From Allolobophora icterica (taxonomy: Eukaryota > Annelida > Clitellata > Crassiclitellata > Lumbricidae): a DNA stretch of 64,000 nt. Shown here in pieces: positions 54,974 through 64,000 of this stretch. The stretch lies in contig OY744609.1 in the NCBI GenBank assembly GCA_963556255.1, positions 9,347,283 through 9,411,282 of the forward strand. The letters are read 5' to 3'. The notes beneath the pieces were generated by a model. It ran no database searches. It saw only the letters and a list, made by a program, of their open reading frames with translations, and was not told the DNA's origin. How positions within the stretch are numbered: the first letter of the stretch is position 1; each line of letters opens with the position of its first letter. The translations under genes were made by a program, and so were the position numbers.

Positions 54974-57900
54974 ACCAACACAATCAGCTACATTCCATTA
55001 AGGTAGATTTACAGTAATTTCTATTTATTACACAGCTTTGTAATGATAACTCCACATTTCTATAGAACTTCTTCAAGAAATCTCCTCCAAGTTAAACGGT
55101 ATCAGTGCTCAAAGGTGTTGATCTATATAATGAGATTAAGCAATTAAGGCAGTTTTACAACAATCACTAATTCCTCATTTATTACACAGACTGGTCCATT
55201 TTAGTCCTCAGAGGCTGGCTACAGCACAAAGATAACTACACCAGAGCTTCAGTATAACACACCTCGTTCTTACAAAAATTCTGATACAAAGCCGTCAAAA
55301 TTAGATCACTTATAGGAAAAGACCTCAGTATCACACTCAAAATCAGTTGAGCACAAATTACGCAGATACTGAAAATGATTTCAGTACAACATCAACCTAT
55401 TATAAAGTGGTTCTTGATAGGGCTCCCAAAACAGCATTATCAAGATTTTCTGGCCAGCATAAAATATTTCCTTACAGATTACACAGTTTGACAACAAAGT
55501 CATGACGGCACCGACTCTGTGAAGCCCCATGCACTATGTCCAAGCGCACAATCATCTAACTCGACAGCGCCTACCAAAGTCTCAGCTTCAAATTCACTAA
55601 CTGCATAAACTAATCAACTGTACAAAATAAAGCCAAACTTCAAAGTTTATACAGATTACATCAGTCTTACATCAAGCACTATGAAAAAAATCTTAAACTC
55701 AGCACAACAAAATGCCACAAAGAAGACAATCTAAAACTGGTTCATACATTCTTCAACCACTGAAAAACTGGCCAAACTGCATCAATCAACAATCTATCAA
55801 CACAATACATGCTTCAATCACTGAAAAACTGGCCAAGCCTGATCAATCAACACAAAGAGGCAGTTTTATGCAAAAATAATCATCAGAGATCAGCAACCAT
55901 TGAGGATTTTTCTCAATATCTTTCGTTTTATTACCCTGCAAGGACACCCATCAGCAGGCACAGGGAGGTCCAGACACCCGCTGAAAATGGTAACACACGG
56001 ACCCTGAATCACATACCCGAAACCAAAGTATAATGATTACTTTAAGCAGATTGTTGTGTTAGTCATGGGTTCACAGCTGAAAAATACACATTTGTGAGTG
56101 ACCCGTAAAGTCATGGAATCAAAGGTATTGGGTTGCACTTGACAGCTATCAATCAGGGAAGTGTATAGTAGAAATTGGTGCACTGTAGTATTAGTGGGTT
56201 GAAAGATATATTGTGGCCTGGTGGAACGCTTACGCTGAATGCTTAACTAACTTTAAATTAGACCTAAGTGCATACCATAACTCGTATGCGTCCCAGTGAA
56301 TGACTTATGATGGAGTGACCGGAAATGACTCGGGCAGCCTTTTATCAAACATTTGACACCTCTACTAGTAAGTAAGTAAGCCTACAGTGATTTTGAGATT
56401 ACTGCAGTTAGAAGCTACACCAGATCCTACTTAAACATGAGATCTGAAATGATACAGCCAGCAACATGGATACCAGATTTAATTCAACTTTATATGCCAA
56501 AACCACGTTACAATGTCATGGCACAATAACAAAGCCCCAGCATGCTATGTGTTCTAAACCAAGTAAGTAACCTTCATATGAGCTTTTGAGATTGCCAAGG
56601 CTTCCAAACAGTAAATATCAGTATATACACAGATATACACACATATATGTATGTATGTATGTCATGGATTGATTGATAGATATATTTTACATAAATGCAA
56701 TTGAACATGCAAAGGAAGAAGACAATAAATAACAAAAAAATTCTGTCATGTAGCCAAAAAGAAGCTCACAGTTTGTTTTAAGAGACCAAAAAACATCTGC
56801 ACAAGTGGAAAATATGCAAACGGAGCATAAAGGGAATTCTGGACAGTCACCAGAAGCAGAAAGAAGGAATTAAAGTTTATATAAATGTTAATTATAAATC
56901 TTCAGACTTCACATTTCTGTGTGACTGCACGCATTAAACTGTTCGTAATAAATGATAACAATAAATAATAAGTACACAACCGTCTGTACATATAATGCAG
57001 TGCATAAAACACGTGTGTATCAAAGTACAAATGAAACGAACTGCCAAAGAAACTCAGTACAACCAATTTCAACGAAGGCAATGTTCTGACATTTTCTTAA
57101 ATATACTCTACTCGAGACGTGGCCACTGTAGACTGACTCTTGGTGCTGTTCTTGTCTCACCAGTGCTTTCAGACCAGCTTCCTCCCACTGGCTTTTGCAG
57201 ACGATGCCACTGTACACTACTGGTCACTACAGATGCAACAAGCGCATGAGAAATGCTCTGTCACATCTGAAAACTATTTACACCCTAAGCTCATCAAGCA
57301 CAAATAACAACACATAACAACACTTGTCACTTCTCCCTCACAGCACTCTTCAGGAACTACTGCCTTAACGCAAGCACTACACTGAAGGTGCTATATAAAT
57401 GCTGCCTTACATTTATAGCCTGAAACAAACAAAATGATGTCTAATTCTTCAAATCCACCAAAAAACTGAAAATACTTCTAGTACTTAATGTGATGTAGTA
57501 TAATAGAGCACTTCAACGCAGCAAGTGCTCAGCTTTCGAAAGCCTGGCTTCGTATAATTCTTCAATCATTCATGACTTGCTGGTTTCCAGACCACTGTTT
57601 CAAATAATTCTTCAAACATTTACAACATGCCAGTTTGCAACAGTCTGGCTTCGTGTAATTCTTGCAACATGCATGGCACGGTTCACTGTTGGACCCAAAG
57701 AACTCTTCACAAGAAACATTCTGTACAGAGGCAAATCAATATCAGTTTCTTTCAGTTTCAATTCTCAAGCACAACGAGATTAAACTTACCGACTAGAGCA
57801 ATCATCATCTAAACAACACAGAATTGCAAGCAGCCCACCTAGCTAATCGATATTCCTTTGCATATCTGATTGGCGTCTTGATAAGTGAAGAAGAGCGATC

Positions 57901-58396
57901 CCCTAAGTTGCAGGCATTAGAATGAAAAGCCAGTGACTTAATTTTCTTAGCAGACTAGGGCAAGTGGCCAGTCTTCTGAACTGTCTCAATCATAAAGTTA
58001 ATTTTAGGAATGCCCAAAGGGTGTCAAAATTCTCTGCGATGAAATGAAAAACAAGGTTTAGCCCACTTTCTGAATGTGTTGCAACCACGTGGTATCTTAC
58101 AGTTTGTGGTTCAAAGAGCAGCTCTTGATTTCCAGTCAGTTAACGTGGGTCAGTAACCCTGAATCTAGTGTGCGGATGAATGTGTTTGTCATGGTGCAGA
58201 CGGTTAAAATGAGCCTTTCTTTAGTGTATGCTCGGCATCACGTAGGTTAACATAATTCCACAGCAACAGTTCCCTTTACACATGACCGACTGACTACAAA
58301 TGTCTTTCTCGCGAGACTTGATCGACTCTGCAGCACCGATTTCTCACGAATCAAACACTGAATGCCTCTGCTGTCTCTTTGGTTGGGGACTACAGT
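54974..58396. other. No gene recognised; may hold a 3' UTR
   Basis: AT-rich DNA downstream of the ankyrin/SOCS gene (-). Part may be its 3' UTR. A tail GGTGCTATATAAATGC at about 57388 marks a LINE/SINE end, and a short TATG run lies at 56645-56662. I see no coding exon. Confidence 0.4.
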
Positions 58397-60629
58397 TCAG
58401 TCTAATATCTCGAGTGCGACAAATTCGGACAGGCTCAGTGGAAGGCCAAGATGCGAGAGGTGTTCGCCGAGAGGCTTCGGACAACACTGACGAATCACTA
58501 GTTTGCACAGCTGCTTCAGAGAACATGGACGTGGATAGAGCACGTGCAACGAGCTCAACAACCCCGTGGTTCGCTGAGGCAGGTTTCTAGTGGCATAGTC
58601 GACGTCCTCCACAGTAATTGGGCAACCTGCTGAAGCCAACAGGTGAAGACAATGGCAGAGACGTGACTGCAGCTCGGCCGAGTTGATGTTTCGGACGGCG
58701 TAGAACTGCTTCAGCAGCAGGTGCACTGGACTCATTTCATCCGAATCAAGACTGCAGTCACATCCGTAGTGCACGAGGATCTGAATTATGTCACAGAATG
58801 TCTTGGCCTCTTCGATCTTGTGCTCAAGAGGGATGTTCCAAGCGACCAGTTCGCTGATCCCGCCTATCGCTCGCTGAAGCGGTGTTTCGCCATGCTTGTT
58901 CCTCCTGTTGATGTCACATCCGACCTCGAGTAGGCATTTGACGATGCGTGTGTTGCCCGCAATCGGCGAGCGTGTCATCCGCGGACTGTAGACAGTTTTC
59001 GACTCTGAACGGCAGGCGATGTGCAGAGCTGTGTTGCCAGCCACGTTAATGATCTGCAGGTCACAGCCACGGTGGATCAACTCCTGAACAACTGGGTAGT
59101 GATGCTCGCGGGCTGCCTGCAACAGCGGTCCGTTGCCGCGATACGCATCACACATTTCGTCAATCTCATACTCCTGTATAGACGGACTTCTCAGTGCCTG
59201 GCAAATCGTGTCGGGCAGGTCGTCTTCCTTGTATGTGTGGTTGACATTGGCACCATTGTCAAGCAGAAGTCGAACCAACTCGAGACAGCCAAGTTCACAG
59301 GCGACGATCAACGGTGTCATGCCGACATGGTCCGTCTTGTTGACATCTGCGCCGTATCGTAACAGCTCAGCAACCATGTTGACGTCTGAACGGAAAAAGC
59401 GACACGCGAACATCAGCGGAGTGGCCATGTCGAAGGGGGTCAGGGAATTCACGTCGCAGCTCTGCTGCAGGAGTTCCCTCGCGACCTCCATTCGACCCTC
59501 TTTCGTTGCATAGTGCAGGGCTGACATCTTCTCCATTCCGCACTCAAAACGAAACAGCGCGTTCACGTCAAACTCCTTCTTGCAGATCTTGTGAAGCGTC
59601 TTGACATCGCCCGTCTGTATTGCCGATATGAACTTCTGGGCAAGCTTAGCATCAGCATAGTTTGCCACGGAAGTGAACTGAGCATGCGAACCAAGTCTAC
59701 ATCAAAAACATTTTCATCTTATCTTAAGATGCACTTGTTTCGATCTGTACGATAACCATGCTTCAGCACATGTGTGAGGTCCTTTAAAACTGCTTAAAAC
59801 TCTTAGTCCCTAGGCTCGTTCCGCAATTAGGCAACGTTGGGATTTCTCAAATTTTGCTTGGCCCTCCATTTGGAATGGTGTTCTATTAGAGATTCAACTG
59901 CTGCCCAGGGGTAACATGTCTGCCTTTTAAAAGCAGCTGAAGTCTAAGTTTATTGCAGTGGCTGAGCTACAAGCATGTCTGAGTAGGTTTCTTGAAGGTG
60001 CGCTATATCAAATTCCTGAATGAATGAATGAATTTACACATACAATATACAAACTTTTACTCATTCTGGATGACTTGGTAATAAACAATAAACAATCAGT
60101 AACAGATGCAAGGGCGTAACGTAAAAATGTCCAAAACTTGCACACTACTACTTCCCTTCATGTTTTTCTCATTTCTCCTTTGACCCCACCCAACTTTAAC
60201 TTCTGAATCCAAACCAGTAAATACGTTTAATTTTCATATCAATGATTGTTAATTTATAAGATGTATAATTACGAACATACCAGTTGTAACAAATATAACA
60301 GGAAATGTAAAGTAACGGTCAAATTAACATGCGCAACGTGACGTTACTAACACAAGTACCACGCCCAATCCACGTCAGGCGCTAAACAACATCACGGCAA
60401 AAACAGAGTCATTGGTCCAGGAAGGCAAAATTACAGCCACTTTGAGGTTTCATCCCAAGAAAGCGACTATAATTAAGCCAAACTTATACTCTGAACACTT
60501 CGAATAACCACAGATGGTCACGTCAGAACTACGAGTGGATCAGAAGGATAACGCAGCTACATGATAGCAGCAGAACCAGGTTAACCACAGATCGAGTTTA
60601 GACGGTTACCTTGTGTAGCTGGCGATCAT
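58397..60629 (-). CDS. Ankyrin repeat and SOCS box protein
   Basis: Two exons join in phase: 60610-60629 (MIASYT plus two bases, donor AAG/GTAACC) and 58397-59696 (acceptor TTTTTGATGTAG); 1320 nt, 439 aa. No ATG exists in frame near the start of the large exon, so the short first exon is needed. About seven ankyrin repeats are visible (MSALHYATKEGRMEVARELL, TPLMFACRFFRSD, MTPLIVACELGCLELVRLLL, NTALHIACRS, ETPLQRAI and others). The C-terminus SLKQLCKLVIRQCC with LGLPLSLSEFVALEI fits a SOCS box. By family it is a substrate receptor of an Elongin B/C-Cullin 5 ubiquitin ligase. I cannot say which vertebrate ASB it matches. Confidence 0.88.
59800..60037 (+). mobile_element. CR1-like LINE 3' end
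   Basis: RT C-terminal sequence in shifted frames (FAWPSIWNGV-like) runs to EGALYQIPE, then GCGCTATATCAAATTC and a GAAT tail. It lies in the ASB intron, antisense. Confidence 0.75.
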
Positions 60630-60969
60630 TTTCGCTCTGTTTTATACACTACTGATATACGTATCTGATACGAGATAACAACGATCAAATCAACAATTTC
60701 TAGGCAGCTTTAGGTCTTTAACGATGACTAATTTCTAGGCACCATCAGCATCATTACTTTGGTTATCGGCAATCAATCGCATTTCCGGTTGCAGCCGCAA
60801 AGTAAACACATTCTTCAACTGAACAATTTCTATAGCGCTTTGATTTTAGACCGAAATAAAGTAATAAATAATTTAGTAGTTTATTTTCTTCAGATAATAA
60901 TTTAGTAATATCTCTTTGAGAGATGGCATTAGTTGGATCATTTATCCCGCTGTTAGCATTTGGATTCGA

Positions 60970-61060
60970 TAGGTGGCGCCCCGGCGTGTCAACACCGTCT
61001 CAGTGCGCCTCTGAGTAGTTCCCTTGAAGTGGCGCTATATAAATTTACGAATGAATGAAT
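60970..61060 (+). mobile_element. LINE 3' tail
   Basis: GCGCCTCTGAGTAG then GTGGCGCTATATAAATTTAC and GAAT repeats: the same 3' end as the other LINEs and close to the SINE tail at 2085-2140. Confidence 0.75.
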
Positions 61061-62276
61061 TCTGCGACTCGATAGCTAATTCCTCAAAATCGTCAGCGGC
61101 TCGATCAGCGTCTGGACGCCATTAGGCCACAGTATGATTAGGCCTAATCATAGGCCTAAGAAGTTAATTTATAACAAAGCGAGTTGTCCTCAACTCCATC
61201 TCTGCAATAGTAGAGAGAATAATCTTGCAATATTAACCAATCGTGTCCCAGAAATCAACTTCATGTGATGCAAAGTTTGCAAACATCGTAAAACTTATCA
61301 AAACCCGTTTGCAGCTTAGTCTGTGCTTGCGCGTGACTGAGGTGCTAGACAGTAGGCCTGCACCCGAACTGCACTGCGGACAGATCCCCCACTACTAGAA
61401 CCCATATTCCTATAAGGAACCCACAAGAACCCATATGGGTCCCACTTAATGCCCATGGATCCGAAATGCTGGCAGGGCACCTTCTAGCTGCTTCATCCGA
61501 CTTAACACAATCAGAAACATAGTAAGCCCTATACAAGCTCGATAGACAGATAGCCGGAAAGTGTGTCTCCATGCAGCTGATCTGCCCAGACTGCCCTGCT
61601 GGGTTAAAGATTATCCAACTTCAAGGAAAAGATGCAGTAAAATTGGAAACCAACCTCACTATATCTCTTAAATCCAATTAGTCTCGCAAAACTACATGCC
61701 CTCGACTCCTGGAGCTCCTGGATGCTGATATTAGAACTTATAGTTGGTGAAGTACTTGCTTAGAAAAGATATGAAAAGATAATTTTTTTGCATATTTAAC
61801 TGCTTATTCAAACTGTTCGTTTGTAATTTGAGTTTAATGGCACAGTCTGTAACGGACTAAACACCCCGATTATTGCGGACTTGATATGGTGTATAAGCGG
61901 GTCTCCCTGGCGTAGATTTTGTGTGGCTCTGAAAAATAGTAGAGGTTAACAGTATGTATCAAGGTGAGAGGAACGCCCTTAAGACAAACGTCGCATCGAG
62001 TCTCCTCTTCATACTCGATTCCGCTACTCAGCGCGCTGACTGAAACTGACTGACTTCGGTGTCGCACAAAATAGGGACAGCCTAACGACAAATTAATTTC
62101 ACATACTCAGTAAAGTTTAATTAAACTGATTTGAGTGAATTTTATCCAGAGACTGGGGTGTCGTCACAGTATAAATATTTACACTGTGGTGTCGTTAGCC
62201 TAGCCGCTGCAATCCTAAAAACCACGCTTGTCGAGTCGACATTTTTAACGGATCACCAGTCGATACAAGACTGTCG
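61061..62276. other. No gene recognised
   Basis: Intergenic DNA between the divergent ASB (-) and FASTK-like (+) genes. No exon or named repeat is seen. Confidence 0.4.
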
Positions 62277-62277
62277 G

Positions 62278-62656
62278 GCCTGCTAGAAAATTATATGCTA
62301 TGAAAGTTTCCGATTTTTTATTAACCATTTTTCGATCTCACAGAAGTCGTTAACGAGCCTGCTAGAATATGCTATGAAAGTTGCCGATTTTTTATTAACC
62401 ATTTTCTTGGGGGGCCCGATAGCGCATTGGATAACATCTGGCGTAGAGTGCGAGAGGTACAGAAATCGAGTCCCATAGGCGGACATGCTTTGTAGGCTGC
62501 AATTTGCGCCGTGTATTGTAGGCTGTCTGTTCTGTTAGTAGTTAAGATTTATCGCATAACATGTAGGCCCTACATGTACAGCGCAGTGCGTTTGCAGGCG
62601 CTTAATTAAAGAATAAATATTATTATTATTATTGATCTCACAGAAGTCGTTAAACG
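62278..62656 (+). repeat. Tandem duplication interrupted by a SINE
   Basis: A unit of about 76 bases (GCCTGCTAGAA, TATGCTATGAAAGTTTCCG, GATCTCACAGAAGTCGTTAA) is present at 62278-62353. The second copy starts at 62356 but is split: its last part (GATCTCACAGAAGTCGTTAA) lies at about 62633-62652, after a SINE. Confidence 0.75.
62409..62630 (+). mobile_element. tRNA-Arg-like SINE
   Basis: The head GGGGCCCGATAGCGCATTGG continues into ATAAC and ends with an ATCGAGTCCC B-box-like word, resembling an arginine tRNA. The body holds the 89-base segment shared with 21804-21892; the tail is AGGCGCTTAATTAAAG followed by AATAAAT and ATT repeats. Confidence 0.7.
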
Positions 62657-62909
62657 TATACTACTAAGAGCACGTGTTTCCGAGAGTTCGTTCACGACCA
62701 TTTTGTGAGCGATAATATGTTGTCTTAGAGTAAAAATAACTGTAAATGGTATAAAATTATGATGTAAAGAACAGTGAGAATAAAATTAATAGTATAAGCG
62801 AGAGTTGTTTTCGTAGCATTAGTTTAAGTTAACCATGGGAGCAGTTATAGATCAGATCGCGTTTGATTGGACACCCGGCTTGTTGTAGTCAGATGAATCG
62901 TAAAGTAAA

Positions 62910-63240
62910 TATAAACGTAAATCTCCGAAATTTCTCAGCGCCACACAAAAGCCACGTCAGGGAGACCAGCTTATCTCCGGCGCTATATCAAATCAAATCC
63001 GCAATAGCCATGTCCGCCTTGTCCGTTCCGGTGCAAGGTAAGAGTCCGGGGAGGTCAAACCGAGGAGACAGCAGGGCACTACAGTGGTAATCGATGATGA
63101 ATGTGGTTGTGTGGTGGCGCAGAATTGGAATCAGGATATGATAGCTTGAAGAGTTCGGTTTTCAGTCGTGAGTAGAAAGCAGCAGAGGAGAGTGAAAGCG
63201 GAGGAGAGGTGAAATTAACAGGCGGGATAGGAGGATGAGC
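62910..63240 (-). mobile_element. LINE 3' region, uninterrupted copy
   Basis: Matches 50060-50860 without the hAT insert. The minus-strand frame includes SRLKTELFKLSYPDSNSAPP. It ends about 220 bases upstream of the FASTK-like start codon. Confidence 0.75.
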
Positions 63241-63463
63241 AAACAGTAACACAGGGAGCAATAAGAATGAAATGAAATTGTTGCACAATGTTACAAAATA
63301 TAACTTCGAAATGAAAAATGCAGTGGGAGTTAATGAAACGGTCACTCGTAACATGCATATAAGCATGTAGATGGCACGCACAAATAATTCCTAAGATTTT
63401 AAGTTTCCTTTTTTCAAAAAATTAATGATAAATTAATTATATGCTGGTGTTTTATTTTAGAAA

Positions 63464-64000
63464 ATGGCACTGTTTTCGGTGAAGAGAATTCTTAGCTTTC
63501 ATGGTTATGCATGCAGCAATTTGAGCTTCCAGACTATTTGGATGACCAGGTTGTGCACAAGTACTGCTCTTAAGAAACAACCAAAGTCAGTTGGTCAAGC
63601 ACCCTCAAGATACGTACCTCTTGTTGTGTCTCAGAACATTCGGCAGGATTTGTTTGCTAACGTTGCGTATAAAGACCGAATCATTGCAGCACAAAAACCA
63701 TGGATCACGATGTCCCCAAAATCTGCTGCAATTCTTGAGAGTATTAAAAGCAAGAAAACTTCTAATGATTTGCCCCTGTCGAATTTAAAGATGGAGGAGT
63801 TGGTTGCATTCGCCACGAATGTCGTGCATCTATCAAAACCCGAATCTCAGAAGAATCTTTGCAACATGTTGGAGAATGAATGTTGCAGTAGAATTCAAAA
63901 CATGGATGAGCGCACAATGCTGTACTTTGCCGATGCATTTTTCATCCTGAATTCAGGATCTGAAAAATACTTCAAAGCAGTTTTTCTGGAGTTTGACCGT
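63464..64000 (+). CDS. FASTK-family mitochondrial protein, 5' part
   Basis: ATG at 63464 opens a frame that runs without a stop for 179 codons to the window end. The first 40 residues have no acidic residue and several basic ones (MALFSVKRILSFHGY, RLCTSTALKKQPK), as expected for a mitochondrial presequence. The following helical region (EELVAFATNVVHLS, LCNMLENECCSRIQ, LYFADAFFILNSGS, YFKAVFLEFD) has the pattern of FASTK/FASTKD proteins, which bind and process mitochondrial RNAs. The RAP domain would lie beyond the window. A good acceptor (TTTTATTTTAG) ends three bases before the ATG, so a 5' UTR intron or a trans-splice site lies just upstream. Confidence 0.65.
   Translation, partial: MALFSVKRILSFHGYACSNLSFQTIWMTRLCTSTALKKQPKSVGQAPSRYVPLVVSQNIRQDLFANVAYKDRIIAAQKPWITMSPKSAAILESIKSKKTSNDLPLSNLKMEELVAFATNVVHLSKPESQKNLCNMLENECCSRIQNMDERTMLYFADAFFILNSGSEKYFKAVFLEFDR

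Noticed and set aside
52403..58396. An additional gene in the 52-58 kb region
   Set aside because: Only short frames are present, with no domain pattern, codon-phase-consistent exons or conserved motif.
59668..59668. Start of the ankyrin/SOCS protein at GTG 59668
   Set aside because: It is not an ATG, and a phase-matched short first exon at 60610-60629 with a good donor supplies one.

Overview
This window is animal nuclear DNA, AT-rich, with spliced genes and a heavy load of mobile elements. The gene set (cortactin, a SENP6/7-type SUMO protease, an ankyrin-SOCS box protein, a FASTK-family mitochondrial protein) makes it a bilaterian. The dense hAT-type MITEs, the tRNA-derived SINEs sharing a tail with CR1-like LINEs, and the frequent TAGGCCTA-like words suggest a marine invertebrate, perhaps a deuterostome (inference; species not identified). 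All exons were read by eye from open frames, GT/AG borders and codon phase.

Layout: 1-3.4 kb, LINE and SINE remnants. 3.8-5.95 kb (+), 3' part of a gene for an SH2 plus WW domain protein. 6-10.8 kb, repeats. 10.8-19.8 kb (-), a complete 12-exon cortactin gene. 22.6-25.9 kb (+), a four-exon F-box/beta-propeller gene, divergent from cortactin. 27.8-48.6 kb (-), a SENP6/7-like SUMO isopeptidase gene of about 20 exons whose N-terminal half is a huge glutamine-rich segment. 48.6-58.4 kb, a transposon-rich gene desert. 58.4-60.6 kb (-), a two-exon ankyrin/SOCS-box gene. 63.46 kb to the end (+), the first exon of a FASTK-family gene. The genes show no shared pathway; three look connected to ubiquitin or SUMO (F-box, SOCS box, SENP), which may be chance.

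The most unusual structure is at exon-intron borders. In two unrelated genes (cortactin exon 1 and the Q-rich exon of the SENP gene) the 3' end of a coding exon together with its 5' splice site has been tandemly copied into the intron, 4 and about 11 times. In three further introns, simple repeats begin at or within about 10 nt of the donor. One MITE sits on a donor so that its target duplication overlaps the splice site, and a LINE tail forms the 3' end of an SH2-gene intron.
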